64,000 bases of DNA, taken from positions 62,001 through 126,000 of the forward strand of contig NZ_FNQB01000006.1 of the NCBI RefSeq assembly GCF_900107455.1, written 5' to 3'. Positions 18,198 to 26,511 of this stretch are shown in pieces. How positions within the stretch are numbered: position 1 is the first letter of the stretch; the number at the start of each line of letters is the position of its first letter. The notes beneath the pieces are model-generated. The model was given only the letters and a program-made list of their open reading frames with translations, searched no databases and was not told the origin of the DNA. The stretch is from Asanoa ishikariensis. Lineage in GTDB: Bacteria > Actinomycetota > Actinomycetes > Mycobacteriales > Micromonosporaceae. A program made the position numbers and the translations under genes.

Positions 18198-20900
18198 CTA
18201 TCCGGCGAAGCGGCGCAGGCGCAGGTCGGCCTCACCGACGCAGGCGACCACCGATGTCGTCCAGGTGCAGCTCGACGAGCGCACGCCGCCGAGGGCACCT
18301 AGCTGCACCGGCTGGGGCTCGCCGAGCACCCACCCGACGACGTTGTAGTCGTCGACCCCGGCGGCCGGTGGCCGCCCGAAGACCAGCACGCTCGACCCGT
18401 TGACCCGGGCGGCCGTGCCGGCAGTGTCGAGCACCTGCTTGCCGGCCGCGTCGTAGCCGAGCACGCGCGGGACGCTGTCGGCCTCGCTCTGGAGCACCAC
18501 GTGCGAGCCGACCGGCAGGATCGCGTCGACGCCGGCCGCCGGTTTCTTCCAGGTCTCGCCGTCGCCGCCCAGTGGGACCGCAGCGAGCTCGGTGCTCTTC
18601 GCGTCGAAGTTCTTCCGCTCCAACACGCAGATCCGGTTCTCGGCGCAGGGACTGATCGCGGTCGCCCGACGCTCCGGGTCGTCAGCCCGATAGACCAGCC
18701 GCGGCTTGTCGAGGGCGTCCAGGTCGAGTGCGACCACTTCGGTGGTGTCACTGGTGCTGGTGATGAACAACTGACCGTCGTACGCGGTGACCAGATCGCG
18801 CGGTTCGGCCACCGCGGTCTGCTGCGCGCGGATCTCGCCGGTGACCCCGTCGATGACCCGCACCGAGCGGTCGGCGCCGATCTGCACGAGCCGGGCGTCG
18901 TCCTCCCGGTCGGGGTCGAGCGCCACCCCGGAGAAGTCCGCCGGACCGGCCAGGTCCTTCGGGGTCTGCACGCCGTACACGGCCGTGGTGTAACTGTCGT
19001 ACTGATCCTTCGGCGTCGCCAGGTCCCACTTCTGGGAACCGTCGCGCAGGCTGTAGCCGACGAGCTTCGCGTTCTTCCGGTCGACGACCACCAGCCGGTC
19101 GGCGACCACGAACGTCTCGTCGTCGTCGAACAGGTCGATGTCCCACATCCGCTGCCCGTCCTCCGGGCTCAGCACGTAGAGCTTGTGCGGTTTGTCGCTG
19201 GCGATCGCGTCGGCGTAGGCCAGGATCGCGCCCGGCACCGCCCGGATCCCCTGCCAGGAGTCGGCCGCGTCGGGTGCGTCCACGCTCCACAACTGCTTGC
19301 CGGTGGCGGCGTCGGCGGCGACCACGGTCAACTTCTTCTGTTCGTTCTGGTACGCGTAGTAGGCGCGGTCGCCCACCGCGTGCGTCCACGAGTAGTAGGA
19401 CGGACCGGACATCGGCAGCGCCTCGCCCACGTCGCTGAACGCGGCGAACTTCACTTTGCCGTAGCCGCCGCCCTTGACCAGCGTGATGATCACCGAGACG
19501 GCGACGATCACCGCGACCAGTGCGACGGCCGAGACGGAGATCAAGAGCTTCCGGGGTACGCGCCGCGTCGCCTTCGGGGTCGGCGGCGGGCTCCAGGGCC
19601 CGGCGGGGGTCGGCGCGCCAGGGGCGGGCGAGGCCGGCGCGACCGAGATCGGCCTGGTTTCCTCGTCCGCGCCGGCCATGACCGGCGGCCTGTCAGACGC
19701 GACCGGGACGCTGGCAGGTGCCTGGGCGCCCGCCGGCGCGTGGACGTTCGCTTGCGCGTAGACGTTCGCTTGCCCGTGGACGTTCGCTTGCGCGGGGACG
19801 TGGGCGGTGCGGGGCGCCGGCAGTTCGGCGAGCGCGCCCTCGGCCACCGGCAGCTCGGGCTGCTCCAGCACGGTCGGTGCGACGCCCAGGTCGGCGTGCA
19901 GGAGCCGGGCCACCATCGGCACCCGCGACGAGCCGCCGACCAGGAACAGCCCGGCGAGTTGGTCGGGCCGCAGTTGTGCGGCCGCGATCACCGAGGCGGT
20001 CTCCATGACACCGCGGCGGAGCAGCGGGGTGACCAGGCGTTCGAGTTCTTCCCGGGTGAGGTGGACGGCCTTCTCGACGCCGGGCACCGCGACCGGTGCG
20101 ACCGCGGCCCGGGACAACATCTCCTTGGCACCGCGCACGTCGTCCCAGAAGCGCTGCCGGTCGCGCCACTGCGCGGCGTTCGTCGGCTCGCGCAACCGGG
20201 CCCAGGCGGCCGGGTCGCTGGCGGCGATCACCTGGCCGAGGTGCTCGACGAGGGTGGCGTCGAGGTCGAGGCCGCCGAGCTCGGCGACGCCGCCGGCGGC
20301 GACCACGCTGAAGCGGACCCGGCCGGTCGGATCTGGCCCGTCGTTGCGGATCACCGCGATGTCGAGAGTGCCGCCACCGAAGTCGAAGACGCCGAGGGCG
20401 GACCCGACCGGCACCGGGCGGCGCAACACCTCGGCGAAGTAGCGGGCGGCGGCGACGGGCTCGGGCGCCAGCACGGTGCTGGCGGGCCAGCCGGCGCGGG
20501 TCAGCGCCTCGGTGAGCGCCTGCCGGCGGTGGGCTCCCCAGACCGCCGGATAGGTCAGCACGGCCGGCGGCAGGTGGCCGACCGCCTCGACGGCGGCGTG
20601 CGCGACCGCGGCGAGGATCGCGGCCAGCAGGTCGACGGTCGCGACCTCGCGGTCGCCGAGCAGCACTGCGGGTGCGTCGACGTGCCGCTTCGGGTTGGGC
20701 TCGTAGCGCGCCGGGTCGGCCTGGGCCAGCCGTTGCGCGTCGCGGCCGACGTGCAGCCGGCCGGCCTCGTCGAGGAGCACACCGGACGGAAGCAGCGGTT
20801 GACCGTCGAACAGCAACGGACGCGTGCGCCCGTCGGGCCAGCGCAGCACGGCGACCGTGTTCGACGTGCCCAGGTCGACCCCGAGCGCGTGCCCTTGCAT
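18198..20900 (-). CDS. Hsp70-like ATPase fused to a membrane-anchored PQQ-type beta-propeller
   Basis: This 900-residue protein begins with an Hsp70/actin-fold ATPase (about 5-360: VDLGTSNT phosphate-1 loop at 8-15, DFGGGTLD at 173-180, VGGSSRVP at 321-328). No peptide-binding domain follows. Instead a Pro/Ala-rich linker with three QANV repeats (370-445), a basic RRVPRK and one transmembrane helix (451-474) lead to a C-terminal domain (490-900) of repeating strands with GKQLW- and DIDLFD-type motifs, typical of PQQ-like propellers. The ATPase would be cytosolic and the propeller outside. GGAG lies upstream of ATG 20900. The role is unknown; ligand sensing is inferred. Confidence 0.83.
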   Translation of the reverse strand: MQGHALGVDLGTSNTVAVLRWPDGRTRPLLFDGQPLLPSGVLLDEAGRLHVGRDAQRLAQADPARYEPNPKRHVDAPAVLLGDREVATVDLLAAILAAVAHAAVEAVGHLPPAVLTYPAVWGAHRRQALTEALTRAGWPASTVLAPEPVAAARYFAEVLRRPVPVGSALGVFDFGGGTLDIAVIRNDGPDPTGRVRFSVVAAGGVAELGGLDLDATLVEHLGQVIAASDPAAWARLREPTNAAQWRDRQRFWDDVRGAKEMLSRAAVAPVAVPGVEKAVHLTREELERLVTPLLRRGVMETASVIAAAQLRPDQLAGLFLVGGSSRVPMVARLLHADLGVAPTVLEQPELPVAEGALAELPAPRTAHVPAQANVHGQANVYAQANVHAPAGAQAPASVPVASDRPPVMAGADEETRPISVAPASPAPGAPTPAGPWSPPPTPKATRRVPRKLLISVSAVALVAVIVAVSVIITLVKGGGYGKVKFAAFSDVGEALPMSGPSYYSWTHAVGDRAYYAYQNEQKKLTVVAADAATGKQLWSVDAPDAADSWQGIRAVPGAILAYADAIASDKPHKLYVLSPEDGQRMWDIDLFDDDETFVVADRLVVVDRKNAKLVGYSLRDGSQKWDLATPKDQYDSYTTAVYGVQTPKDLAGPADFSGVALDPDREDDARLVQIGADRSVRVIDGVTGEIRAQQTAVAEPRDLVTAYDGQLFITSTSDTTEVVALDLDALDKPRLVYRADDPERRATAISPCAENRICVLERKNFDAKSTELAAVPLGGDGETWKKPAAGVDAILPVGSHVVLQSEADSVPRVLGYDAAGKQVLDTAGTAARVNGSSVLVFGRPPAAGVDDYNVVGWVLGEPQPVQLGALGGVRSSSCTWTTSVVACVGEADLRLRRFAG
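19743..19796. repeat. Three 18-bp tandem repeats in the Hsp70-like linker
   Basis: Three adjoining 18-bp units starting GACGTTCGCTTGC encode the repeated six-residue motif (H/Y)(A/G)QANV in the proline/alanine linker. The copies differ at only a few positions, so the linker length may vary between strains by slippage. Confidence 0.7.
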
Positions 20901-20926
20901 CTGCCGACTCCTCCACGAACGGGCGA

Positions 20927-20964
20927 GGGGATGCCCGGCTGCATCGTACGTGCCGGGCATCCCC
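20927..20964. terminator. Hairpin terminator after the phytase-family gene
   Basis: A perfect 13-bp inverted repeat (GGGGATGCCCGGC and its complement) with a 12-nt loop lies 17 bp past the stop of the minus-strand phytase-family gene and before the Hsp70-like gene. The T-rich run TTTCTTTT lies on the plus-strand side only, so the stem itself would have to terminate minus-strand transcripts. Confidence 0.65.
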
Positions 20965-20981
20965 TTTCTTTTCCGCCGTCC

Positions 20982-22184
20982 TTAGTCGAGGAAACGCTTG
21001 TCCACGTTGAGGCCCTGGGTGAGCTTCAGCGTGATGAACTCGTTGTTGTCGGGCACACCGGCGGTGCGGCCGGCCGAGCCCGGGAAGTTGTTGTCGTTGA
21101 GCACGGCGATCGTCTGGTCGTCGAGGATGACGACGTCTTCGATCGTCTGGAACGGGAACGTGAAGGTCTTGCCGAACCCGCCGAGCTTCTTCGGGTTGTT
21201 GATGTTCATCAGGTCGGCGACCAGGGTCTTGTCCATGGCGCCGTCCTTGTTCCGGTCGCTCATGTTGGCCTCGTAGATCTTCTTGATCTTGGCCGTGGCA
21301 CCCTGGCCGTTGTCCCGCTCGATGATCAGGAACCGGTGGCCGTCGATGGCGATGGCGTCGCCGATCGCGTTGCCCGGGTCGTCGAGCTTGTAGACGTAGC
21401 GCTTGCCGGTGTACTCGCCCGCCCGCACGTCGAACTCGTTGAGCCGCAGCGTGCCGGGGGTGTCGCCGGCGACGGTGCCCTCCAGCAACGGGTACAGCTT
21501 GCGGCCGTCGGGCGACTGGGCCATGCCCTCGAAGCCCTTGCTGCTGTTGATGTTGTTCGGCGTGGTGCCGCGCAGCGGGTTCTCCGGCGCGAAGACGCCC
21601 GGCAGCGAGATCGGCGCCTGCATGAGCGCACCGGTGCGGTCGAAGTGGAGCAGGAACGGGCCGAACTCGTCACCGATCCAGTAGGTGCCGTCCGCGCCCC
21701 GCTGGATCGACTCGACGTCGAAGTCCGAGCCGGTCAGCACCCGGTCCTTGCGGGTCAGCGGCCAGGTCACGTACCCCTGGGGGTCGGTCAGGTTGACGCC
21801 ACCGAGGACGTCGACCTTGTTGGTGTTGAAGACCGGCGCGATGGTGTGGATCCGCAGGACGAAGTCGCCGCTGTTGGCCTTGTTGCCGAAGCCGTTGTCC
21901 GACATCACCTCGTAGGTGCCGTCACCGTTGCGCACGATGCCGGAGAAGCCCTGCACCGGCTGGTCGTCCCACGGCGCGGCAACGCCGTTGACCGGCGCGG
22001 TGTCCAGCAGGGAGCCGGACGGCTCGCTGGCCGGCACGAACGTCAGTGCCGGCAGCGAAGCGAACCCGGTCAGGGTCGCCGGGCCGAACTCGTCGGCGTC
22101 ATGCGCCGACGCGGGGCCGGCGACACCGACGGCGAGAGCGGCGACGATGGCCGCTCCCGCCCAAACATTGCGACGTTGAGTCAT
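20982..22184 (-). CDS. Secreted esterase-like (phytase-family) beta-propeller protein
   Basis: This 400-residue protein has a signal peptide (MTQRRNVWAG, hydrophobic run, cleavage after ASA near residue 28). The mature part matches the esterase-like-activity-of-phytase family: QGFSGIVRNGDGTYEVMSDNGFG near 80-100, DFDVESIQ, YWIGDEFGPFLLHFD and GFEGMAQSPDGRKLY. The family is a periplasmic or extracellular beta-propeller; acid-phosphatase/esterase activity is reported but the natural substrate is not firmly known. ATG at 22184 is the only plausible start. It is exported and monocistronic. Confidence 0.85.
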   Translation of the reverse strand: MTQRRNVWAGAAIVAALAVGVAGPASAHDADEFGPATLTGFASLPALTFVPASEPSGSLLDTAPVNGVAAPWDDQPVQGFSGIVRNGDGTYEVMSDNGFGNKANSGDFVLRIHTIAPVFNTNKVDVLGGVNLTDPQGYVTWPLTRKDRVLTGSDFDVESIQRGADGTYWIGDEFGPFLLHFDRTGALMQAPISLPGVFAPENPLRGTTPNNINSSKGFEGMAQSPDGRKLYPLLEGTVAGDTPGTLRLNEFDVRAGEYTGKRYVYKLDDPGNAIGDAIAIDGHRFLIIERDNGQGATAKIKKIYEANMSDRNKDGAMDKTLVADLMNINNPKKLGGFGKTFTFPFQTIEDVVILDDQTIAVLNDNNFPGSAGRTAGVPDNNEFITLKLTQGLNVDKRFLD

Positions 22185-22243
22185 GAGCCGAGAAATTAGT
22201 CAGCTCGGATGAACCGGCCGAGGGCGTGATGTGAACGGCGGCT

Positions 22244-22291
22244 GTCAGGCCGTGCCGGCCCGCCGGCGTCAGGCGGTGCCGGCCCTCCGGC
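22244..22291. repeat. 24-bp tandem duplication at the rlmB 3' end
   Basis: Two adjacent 24-bp copies (22244-22267 and 22268-22291) start with GTCAGGC and GTCAGGC and differ at two positions. The second copy holds the rlmB stop codon and final codons; the first repeats them downstream of the stop. Confidence 0.75.
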
Positions 22292-23396
22292 GCGCGACCT
22301 CGGCCAGTGCGACCGCGGCGGCGACACTCGCGTTGAGCGACTCGACCGTCGACACCATCGGGATGCCGACGCGCATGTCGCAGGTCTCGCCGACCAGGCG
22401 GGACAACCCTCGTCCCTCGGAGCCGACCACGACGATCAGCGGGCCGACGGCGGCCTCGAGGTTGTAGAGGTCGGTCTCGCCGTCAGCGTCGAGGCCGATC
22501 ACCACGAAGCCCTCGCGCTGGCAGGCCTTGAGCGCGCGGGTCAGGTTGACCACCTGGCTGACCGGCACCCGAGCCGCGGCGCCGGCGCTGGTGCGCCAGG
22601 CGGTCGCGGTGATGCCGGCGGCCCGGCGCTCGGGCACGAAGACGCCCTGCGCGCCGAAGGCGGCCGCCGAGCGGATCACGGCGCCCAGGTTGCGCGGGTC
22701 GGTGATCCCGTCGAGCGCCACCAGCAGCGGCGTCGGGTGCTCCAGCGCGGCGGCGACCAGGTCGTCGAACGCCTCGTAGGCGAACGGCGGCACCTGCAGG
22801 CCGACGCCCTGGTGCAGCACGCCACCGGTCATCCGGTCGAACTCGGCACGGCTGATCTCGAGCAGGGGGATGCCCCGGTCGCCGGCGGTGCGGACGATCT
22901 CGGTGATCCGGTCGTCGAGGTCGAGGCCCTGCGCGACGTAGAGGGCGGTCGCCGGAACCAACGTGCGCAGCGCCTCCAGCACCGGGTTGCGGCCAACCAA
23001 CAACTCCGGCGCGTCCTTGGGCGTGTTGGAGCGGCGCCCGGGCGCGACCCGCGGGCCGCCACGGGCCGGCTGGCGGCCGGGCTTGGTGGACTTGGTGGTC
23101 TTGCTGGCCTTGCTGCCCTTGGTGCCCTTGCCCCAGGTGGTGTCCTTGGTGCCAGGCTGGCCGATCTTGGGGGCACGTCCTTCGGCCGCCGCGGCGCGCT
23201 TTTCCTTCGCCTGCTTCCAGGCGGTGCGGTTCGGCAGCTTCTCAGTGCCCGAGTAGCCCTTGTGCCACGGCCGCTCGTCGGCGGGCAGGGTGCGTCCCCG
23301 ACCCTCCAGGGACCCCTTGTTCTTGCCGCCGGAGCCCATCGAGGCGCCCTTTTTCTGCGTGACCCGTCGGCCACGTCGCTGTGAGTTGCCCGCCAT
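22269..23396 (-). CDS. rlmB: 23S rRNA (guanosine-2'-O-)-methyltransferase, SpoU/TrmH family
   Basis: This 375-residue protein has a basic, low-complexity N-terminal extension (about 1-125, rich in K, G, R, T), a substrate-binding domain ([13 protein letters not shown]) and a C-terminal SPOUT domain: [21 protein letters not shown] (motif 1), [10 protein letters not shown] (motif 2) and [17 protein letters not shown] (motif 3), forming the deep knot that binds SAM. It probably 2'-O-methylates G2251 of 23S rRNA. ATG at 23396 has GAGGGA upstream and overlaps the cysS stop (TGATG). Most of the longer open frame upstream is a shadow of cysS. Confidence 0.92.
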   Translation of the reverse strand: MAGNSQRRGRRVTQKKGASMGSGGKNKGSLEGRGRTLPADERPWHKGYSGTEKLPNRTAWKQAKEKRAAAAEGRAPKIGQPGTKDTTWGKGTKGSKASKTTKSTKPGRQPARGGPRVAPGRRSNTPKDAPELLVGRNPVLEALRTLVPATALYVAQGLDLDDRITEIVRTAGDRGIPLLEISRAEFDRMTGGVLHQGVGLQVPPFAYEAFDDLVAAALEHPTPLLVALDGITDPRNLGAVIRSAAAFGAQGVFVPERRAAGITATAWRTSAGAAARVPVSQVVNLTRALKACQREGFVVIGLDADGETDLYNLEAAVGPLIVVVGSEGRGLSRLVGETCDMRVGIPMVSTVESLNASVAAAVALAEVARRRAGTA

Positions 23397-24823
23397 CAGT
23401 CCCTCGTTCCGATTGTCCAACGTGGGCCGTGCGGAGTGTCCTCGACGTTGACGCCGGCCGCGTTCAACTGGTCCCGCACCGCGTCTGCGGCGGACCAGTC
23501 CTTCCTGGTGCGCGCTTGCGCGCGCTGCTCGAGCGCCAAGGCGACGAGCGAGTCGATGATCGATCGGAGTTCCTCGCCGGGCGTGCCGCCGGTCGACGCC
23601 GTCGACCACGCCGGGTCGAGCGGGTCTATGCCGAGCACGTCGAGCATGGCCCGCACAGCGCCGAGCGCCGAACGTACGCCGTCGTCGTCGCCCTTGGCCA
23701 ATGCGGTGTTGCCGAGCCGCACGTGCTCGTGCGCGACGGCGATCGCTCCGGAGGTGTTGAGGTCGTCGTTCATCGCCTCGGTGAACTCCGCCGGCAGCTC
23801 ACCCGCCGGGATCGCGCCGACGGACTCGACCGCGCGCTGCACGAATCCCTCGACCCGGCGGTATGCCGTGGCGGACTCCCGCAGGGCCTCGTCGGAGTAG
23901 TCGATCCGGGAGCGGTAGTGCACGGTCACGAAGTAATGCCGAAGCTCGACCATCCGTACGCCGAGCGCGGTGATGTAGTCGAGGTCGAGCACGTTGCCCG
24001 TCGACTTGCCCATCTTCGACTCGCCGAGGTTGAGCAGGCCGTTGTGCACCCAGTAGCGGGCGAACGGCAGGCCAGCCGAGCGGGACTGGGCGATCTCGTT
24101 CTCGTGGTGCGGGAACGTGAGGTCGAGCCCGCCGCCGTGGATGTCGAACTCCGGGCCGAGGTAGCGCAGGCACATGGCCGAGCACTCGATGTGCCAACCC
24201 GGGCGGCCTGGCCCCCACGGGCTCGACCACTGGCTCTCGATCGGCTCTTCCGGCTTGTAGCCCTTCCACAGCGCGAAGTCGCGCGGGTCGCGCTTGGCCC
24301 GGTCGGCACTGTCGGCGGCGCTGGTCATCTCGTCGACCCGCTGGCCCGAGAGGGCGCCATAGTCCGCGTACGACTTGACGTCGAAGTAGACGTCGCCGGA
24401 GTCGTCGTCGGCCGCGTACGCGTGACCGTTGTCGATGAGCGTGCCGATCAACTGGTGCATCTCGGTGATGTGCCCGGTGGCCCGCGGCCCGTAGGTCGGC
24501 GGCAGCACGTTGAGCGCACGGTAAGCGGCGTCGAGGACGACCTCGTTCGCGTACGCGATGGCCCAGAAGGGCTTGCCCTGCTCCAACGACTTCTGCAAGA
24601 CCTTGTCATCGATGTCCGTGATATTGCGGACAAAAGTCACCTGGTAGCTGTCGCGCTCGAACCAGCGGCGCAGCACGTCGTAGCTCACGCCGGACCGAAG
24701 GTGGCCGATGTGTGGCTCGGACTGCACGGTGAGGCCACAGAGGTACATGGCGACCTTGCCGGCCTCTCGCGGGACGAACTCCCGCACCGATCGGGTCGCA
24801 GTGTCATGCAAACGCAGCGTCAC
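23396..24823 (-). CDS. cysS: Cysteinyl-tRNA synthetase
   Basis: This 475-residue class I synthetase charges tRNA-Cys. Visible are the zinc-site Cys in YLCGLTVQ, the HIGH motif as PHIGHLR near 38, the [11 protein letters not shown] block, GWHIECSAM with the zinc Cys, and KMSKS as KMGKS in [11 protein letters not shown]. The C-terminal helical domain is complete. The GTG start is supported by a -10 hexamer six bases upstream, suggesting a leaderless transcript. It is the first gene of a pair with rlmB. In many actinobacteria cysS follows ispF directly; here it does not. Confidence 0.95.
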   Translation of the reverse strand: MTLRLHDTATRSVREFVPREAGKVAMYLCGLTVQSEPHIGHLRSGVSYDVLRRWFERDSYQVTFVRNITDIDDKVLQKSLEQGKPFWAIAYANEVVLDAAYRALNVLPPTYGPRATGHITEMHQLIGTLIDNGHAYAADDDSGDVYFDVKSYADYGALSGQRVDEMTSAADSADRAKRDPRDFALWKGYKPEEPIESQWSSPWGPGRPGWHIECSAMCLRYLGPEFDIHGGGLDLTFPHHENEIAQSRSAGLPFARYWVHNGLLNLGESKMGKSTGNVLDLDYITALGVRMVELRHYFVTVHYRSRIDYSDEALRESATAYRRVEGFVQRAVESVGAIPAGELPAEFTEAMNDDLNTSGAIAVAHEHVRLGNTALAKGDDDGVRSALGAVRAMLDVLGIDPLDPAWSTASTGGTPGEELRSIIDSLVALALEQRAQARTRKDWSAADAVRDQLNAAGVNVEDTPHGPRWTIGTRD

Positions 24824-24829
24824 CTGACA

Positions 24830-24860
24830 AGGGTAGCGTTGATCCGTTTGCGCCTATGCT
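24830..24860. promoter_or_regulatory. Back-to-back leaderless promoters of cysS and the IclR gene
   Basis: On the minus strand TACCCT (24835-24830) lies six bases before the cysS GTG. On the plus strand TATGCT (24855-24860) lies six bases before the IclR GTG. Neither gene has a clear ribosome-binding site. The two -10 elements are only about 20 bp apart, so their promoters must overlap and compete. Confidence 0.55.
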
Positions 24861-24866
24861 CGCGGT

Positions 24867-25529
24867 GTGACGCAGCCGGTCTATCGCGCGGGCGAGACCG
24901 CCCAGACGCTCGACCGCGGGCTGCGGCTGCTCTACCTGGTCGCCGACACCCCGGAGGGGTTGACGGTCACCGAGGCGGCCGAACGGCTGGGCGTCGGGCG
25001 AGCGGTGGTCTACCGGCTGGTCGGCTCGCTGACGGCCCACGGCCTGGTCCGCCGAGACGGTGCCGGTCGGCTGCGGCTGGGCGCCGGGGTGCTGCAGTTG
25101 GCCCGGCGAGCCCACTCCCTGGTGATCGAGGCGGCGTTGCCGGCGCTGCGGCGGCTGGCCGAGGAGGTCGGCGCGACGGCCCATTTGACGATCGCCGAGG
25201 GCACGGAGGCAGTCGCGCTCGCCGTGGTCGAGCCGACCTGGACGGCGTTCCATGTGGCGTACCGGGCCGGGTCACGGCATCCGCTGGCCCGCGGTGCGGC
25301 CGGGCTGGCGATCCTCGCGGGGCGCTCGGGTTCGCCCGATCCGGTGACGACGGTGGGCGAGCTCCAGGCTGGCGCGTTCGGGGTGGCGGCGCCGGTGCTC
25401 GGAGTCGACGGACTGGACGCCAGTGTCGGGGTGGTCGCGCTCGGCGCGCTGGATCTCGACGAGGTCGGTCCACAGGTGTCGGCGGCCGCCGCGGCGGTGC
25501 TTTTAGCGCTTTCCACAGCGGCCGGGTGA
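24867..25529 (+). CDS. IclR-family transcriptional regulator
   Basis: This 220-residue regulator has an N-terminal winged HTH (about 10-70: LDRGLRLLYLVA then VTEAAERLGVGRAVVYRLVGSL) and a C-terminal IclR effector domain (about 85-215, with AHLTIAEGTEAVALAVVE and HPLARGAAGLAIL). It is shorter than the usual 250 residues, because the effector domain lacks some of its connecting loops. No metabolic operon abuts it; cysS is divergent. IclR proteins often control aromatic catabolism, so the homogentisate genes 16 kb away are a possible, untested target. Confidence 0.85.
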   Translation: MTQPVYRAGETAQTLDRGLRLLYLVADTPEGLTVTEAAERLGVGRAVVYRLVGSLTAHGLVRRDGAGRLRLGAGVLQLARRAHSLVIEAALPALRRLAEEVGATAHLTIAEGTEAVALAVVEPTWTAFHVAYRAGSRHPLARGAAGLAILAGRSGSPDPVTTVGELQAGAFGVAAPVLGVDGLDASVGVVALGALDLDEVGPQVSAAAAAVLLALSTAAG

Positions 25530-25530
25530 G

Positions 25531-25574
25531 TTATCCACAGGCTGTGTACAGCGGCCCTCCGTGAGTTATCCACA
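25531..25574 (+). promoter_or_regulatory. Two consensus DnaA boxes
   Basis: TTATCCACA occurs perfectly at 25531-25539 and 25566-25574, 35 bp apart and in the same orientation, each preceded by GTGAG. A weaker TTTCCACA lies at 25510. They sit between the IclR gene and the next gene. The surrounding genes and absence of further boxes argue against an origin. Confidence 0.6.
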
Positions 25575-25614
25575 GGTCTGTCCACCGGTGCCGCGTCAGC
25601 GTGACCCTGTCTTC

Positions 25615-26511
25615 ATGAGACCTCCATTGCTGGAGTGGCAGGTGTTCCGCGGCAGCGCGGCGGTGGCGGCGGGGCTGCTTTCCGTGCACCAGCTTCGTGG
25701 GCGCGGCTGGACCCGGCTGCGTCATGACGTCTACTGCGACTCGCGGCTGGCTGCTGACCACGCGCTGCTCTGCCGGGCGACGCTCGCTCGGCTGCCGCCT
25801 GAGTCGGTCGTGCTGGCTGGGCCTTCGGCGGCGCACGCGCATGGGGTGCTGTCGGCCGCCGGCCCCGATGACCTGGTGCACCTGATCCTGCGGGCCGATC
25901 GGCGGGTGGGCCGCCAGGTCGGCACCCGGCTACACCGGGTGCCACTCGACCCAACTGACCTGTGCCACGTCGATCTGCCCGGCGGTTCCTCCTTGGTCCT
26001 GGCTACGGTTCCGGCGCGCACCGCGTGGGATGCCGCGGTCTGGCTGCCGCTGGCTGACGCCGTGGCGCTCACCGATGGGCTGCTCTTCCGGCGGTTGGTG
26101 ACGACGGCCGCGCTACGCGAGGTGGCGGCCCGGCTCGCGGAGCGTCCGGGTGGTCGGCGGGCCGGGCACACGCTGGGCCTGGCCGACGGCCATGCCGCGA
26201 GCCGAGCCGAGTCCCTGCTGCGGGTCCGCCTGTTCCTCGCCGGCCTGCCGATGGGTGTGGCCCGTCCGCCGATCTTCACGGTCGCACCGTGTCTGGCATG
26301 GCCGGAGTTCCGGGTGGCCCTGTTCCGCACTCCCGACCGGGCAGGCGAAGCAGTCATGATCGACGATGGCTGGCTGGTCCTCCGCCTGGCGCCGCAGACC
26401 GAGTTCCCAGAGGTGGTCCGCCATCTCCGAGCGGCCCTGTCGGGCCGAGGATGGCGCAATACGCGAAAACAGGATGTTGTGGAGAGCGCTCTCTCTTCTA
26501 CCATGCGGTGA
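25615..26511 (+). CDS. Conserved hypothetical, AbiEi-like wing domain with degenerate DUF559-type end
   Basis: This 298-residue protein resembles a common actinobacterial family: an N-terminal AbiEi-like winged helix (VFRGSAAVAAGLLSVHQL, then GRGWTRLRHDVYC), a middle segment with LAGPSAAHAHGV, and a C-terminal region related to DUF559/Vsr nucleases (AESLLRVRLFLAGLPMG and LAWPEFRVAL). In usual members the latter ends in an E-x-D-G-x-x-H catalytic signature; here that is absent, so a nuclease role is unlikely. ATG at 25615 avoids an upstream GTG that overlaps a DnaA box. Function is unknown. Its stop overlaps the LacI start. Confidence 0.65.
   Translation: MRPPLLEWQVFRGSAAVAAGLLSVHQLRGRGWTRLRHDVYCDSRLAADHALLCRATLARLPPESVVLAGPSAAHAHGVLSAAGPDDLVHLILRADRRVGRQVGTRLHRVPLDPTDLCHVDLPGGSSLVLATVPARTAWDAAVWLPLADAVALTDGLLFRRLVTTAALREVAARLAERPGGRRAGHTLGLADGHAASRAESLLRVRLFLAGLPMGVARPPIFTVAPCLAWPEFRVALFRTPDRAGEAVMIDDGWLVLRLAPQTEFPEVVRHLRAALSGRGWRNTRKQDVVESALSSTMR
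26482..26493. promoter_or_regulatory. LacI-type operator before the LacI-family gene
   Basis: GAGAGCGCTCTC is a perfect 12-bp palindrome centred on GC, similar to the TGGGAGCGCTCCCA site of CebR-type LacI regulators. It lies 17 bp before the regulator's start, inside the 3' end of the preceding gene, so autorepression is likely. Confidence 0.6.

Noticed and set aside
18501-22199. A 1232-codon plus-strand frame
   Set aside because: It spans two minus-strand genes with clear motifs and is arginine/valine-rich; shadow frame.
25531-25574. A replication origin from the DnaA boxes
   Set aside because: Only two perfect boxes, no dnaA/dnaN/gyrB genes and no AT-rich unwinding element nearby.
25561-26511. 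Longer start (GTG 25561) for the AbiEi/DUF559-like gene
   Set aside because: It overlaps a DnaA box and adds residues unlike the family; ATG 25615 begins at the conserved MRPPLLEW.
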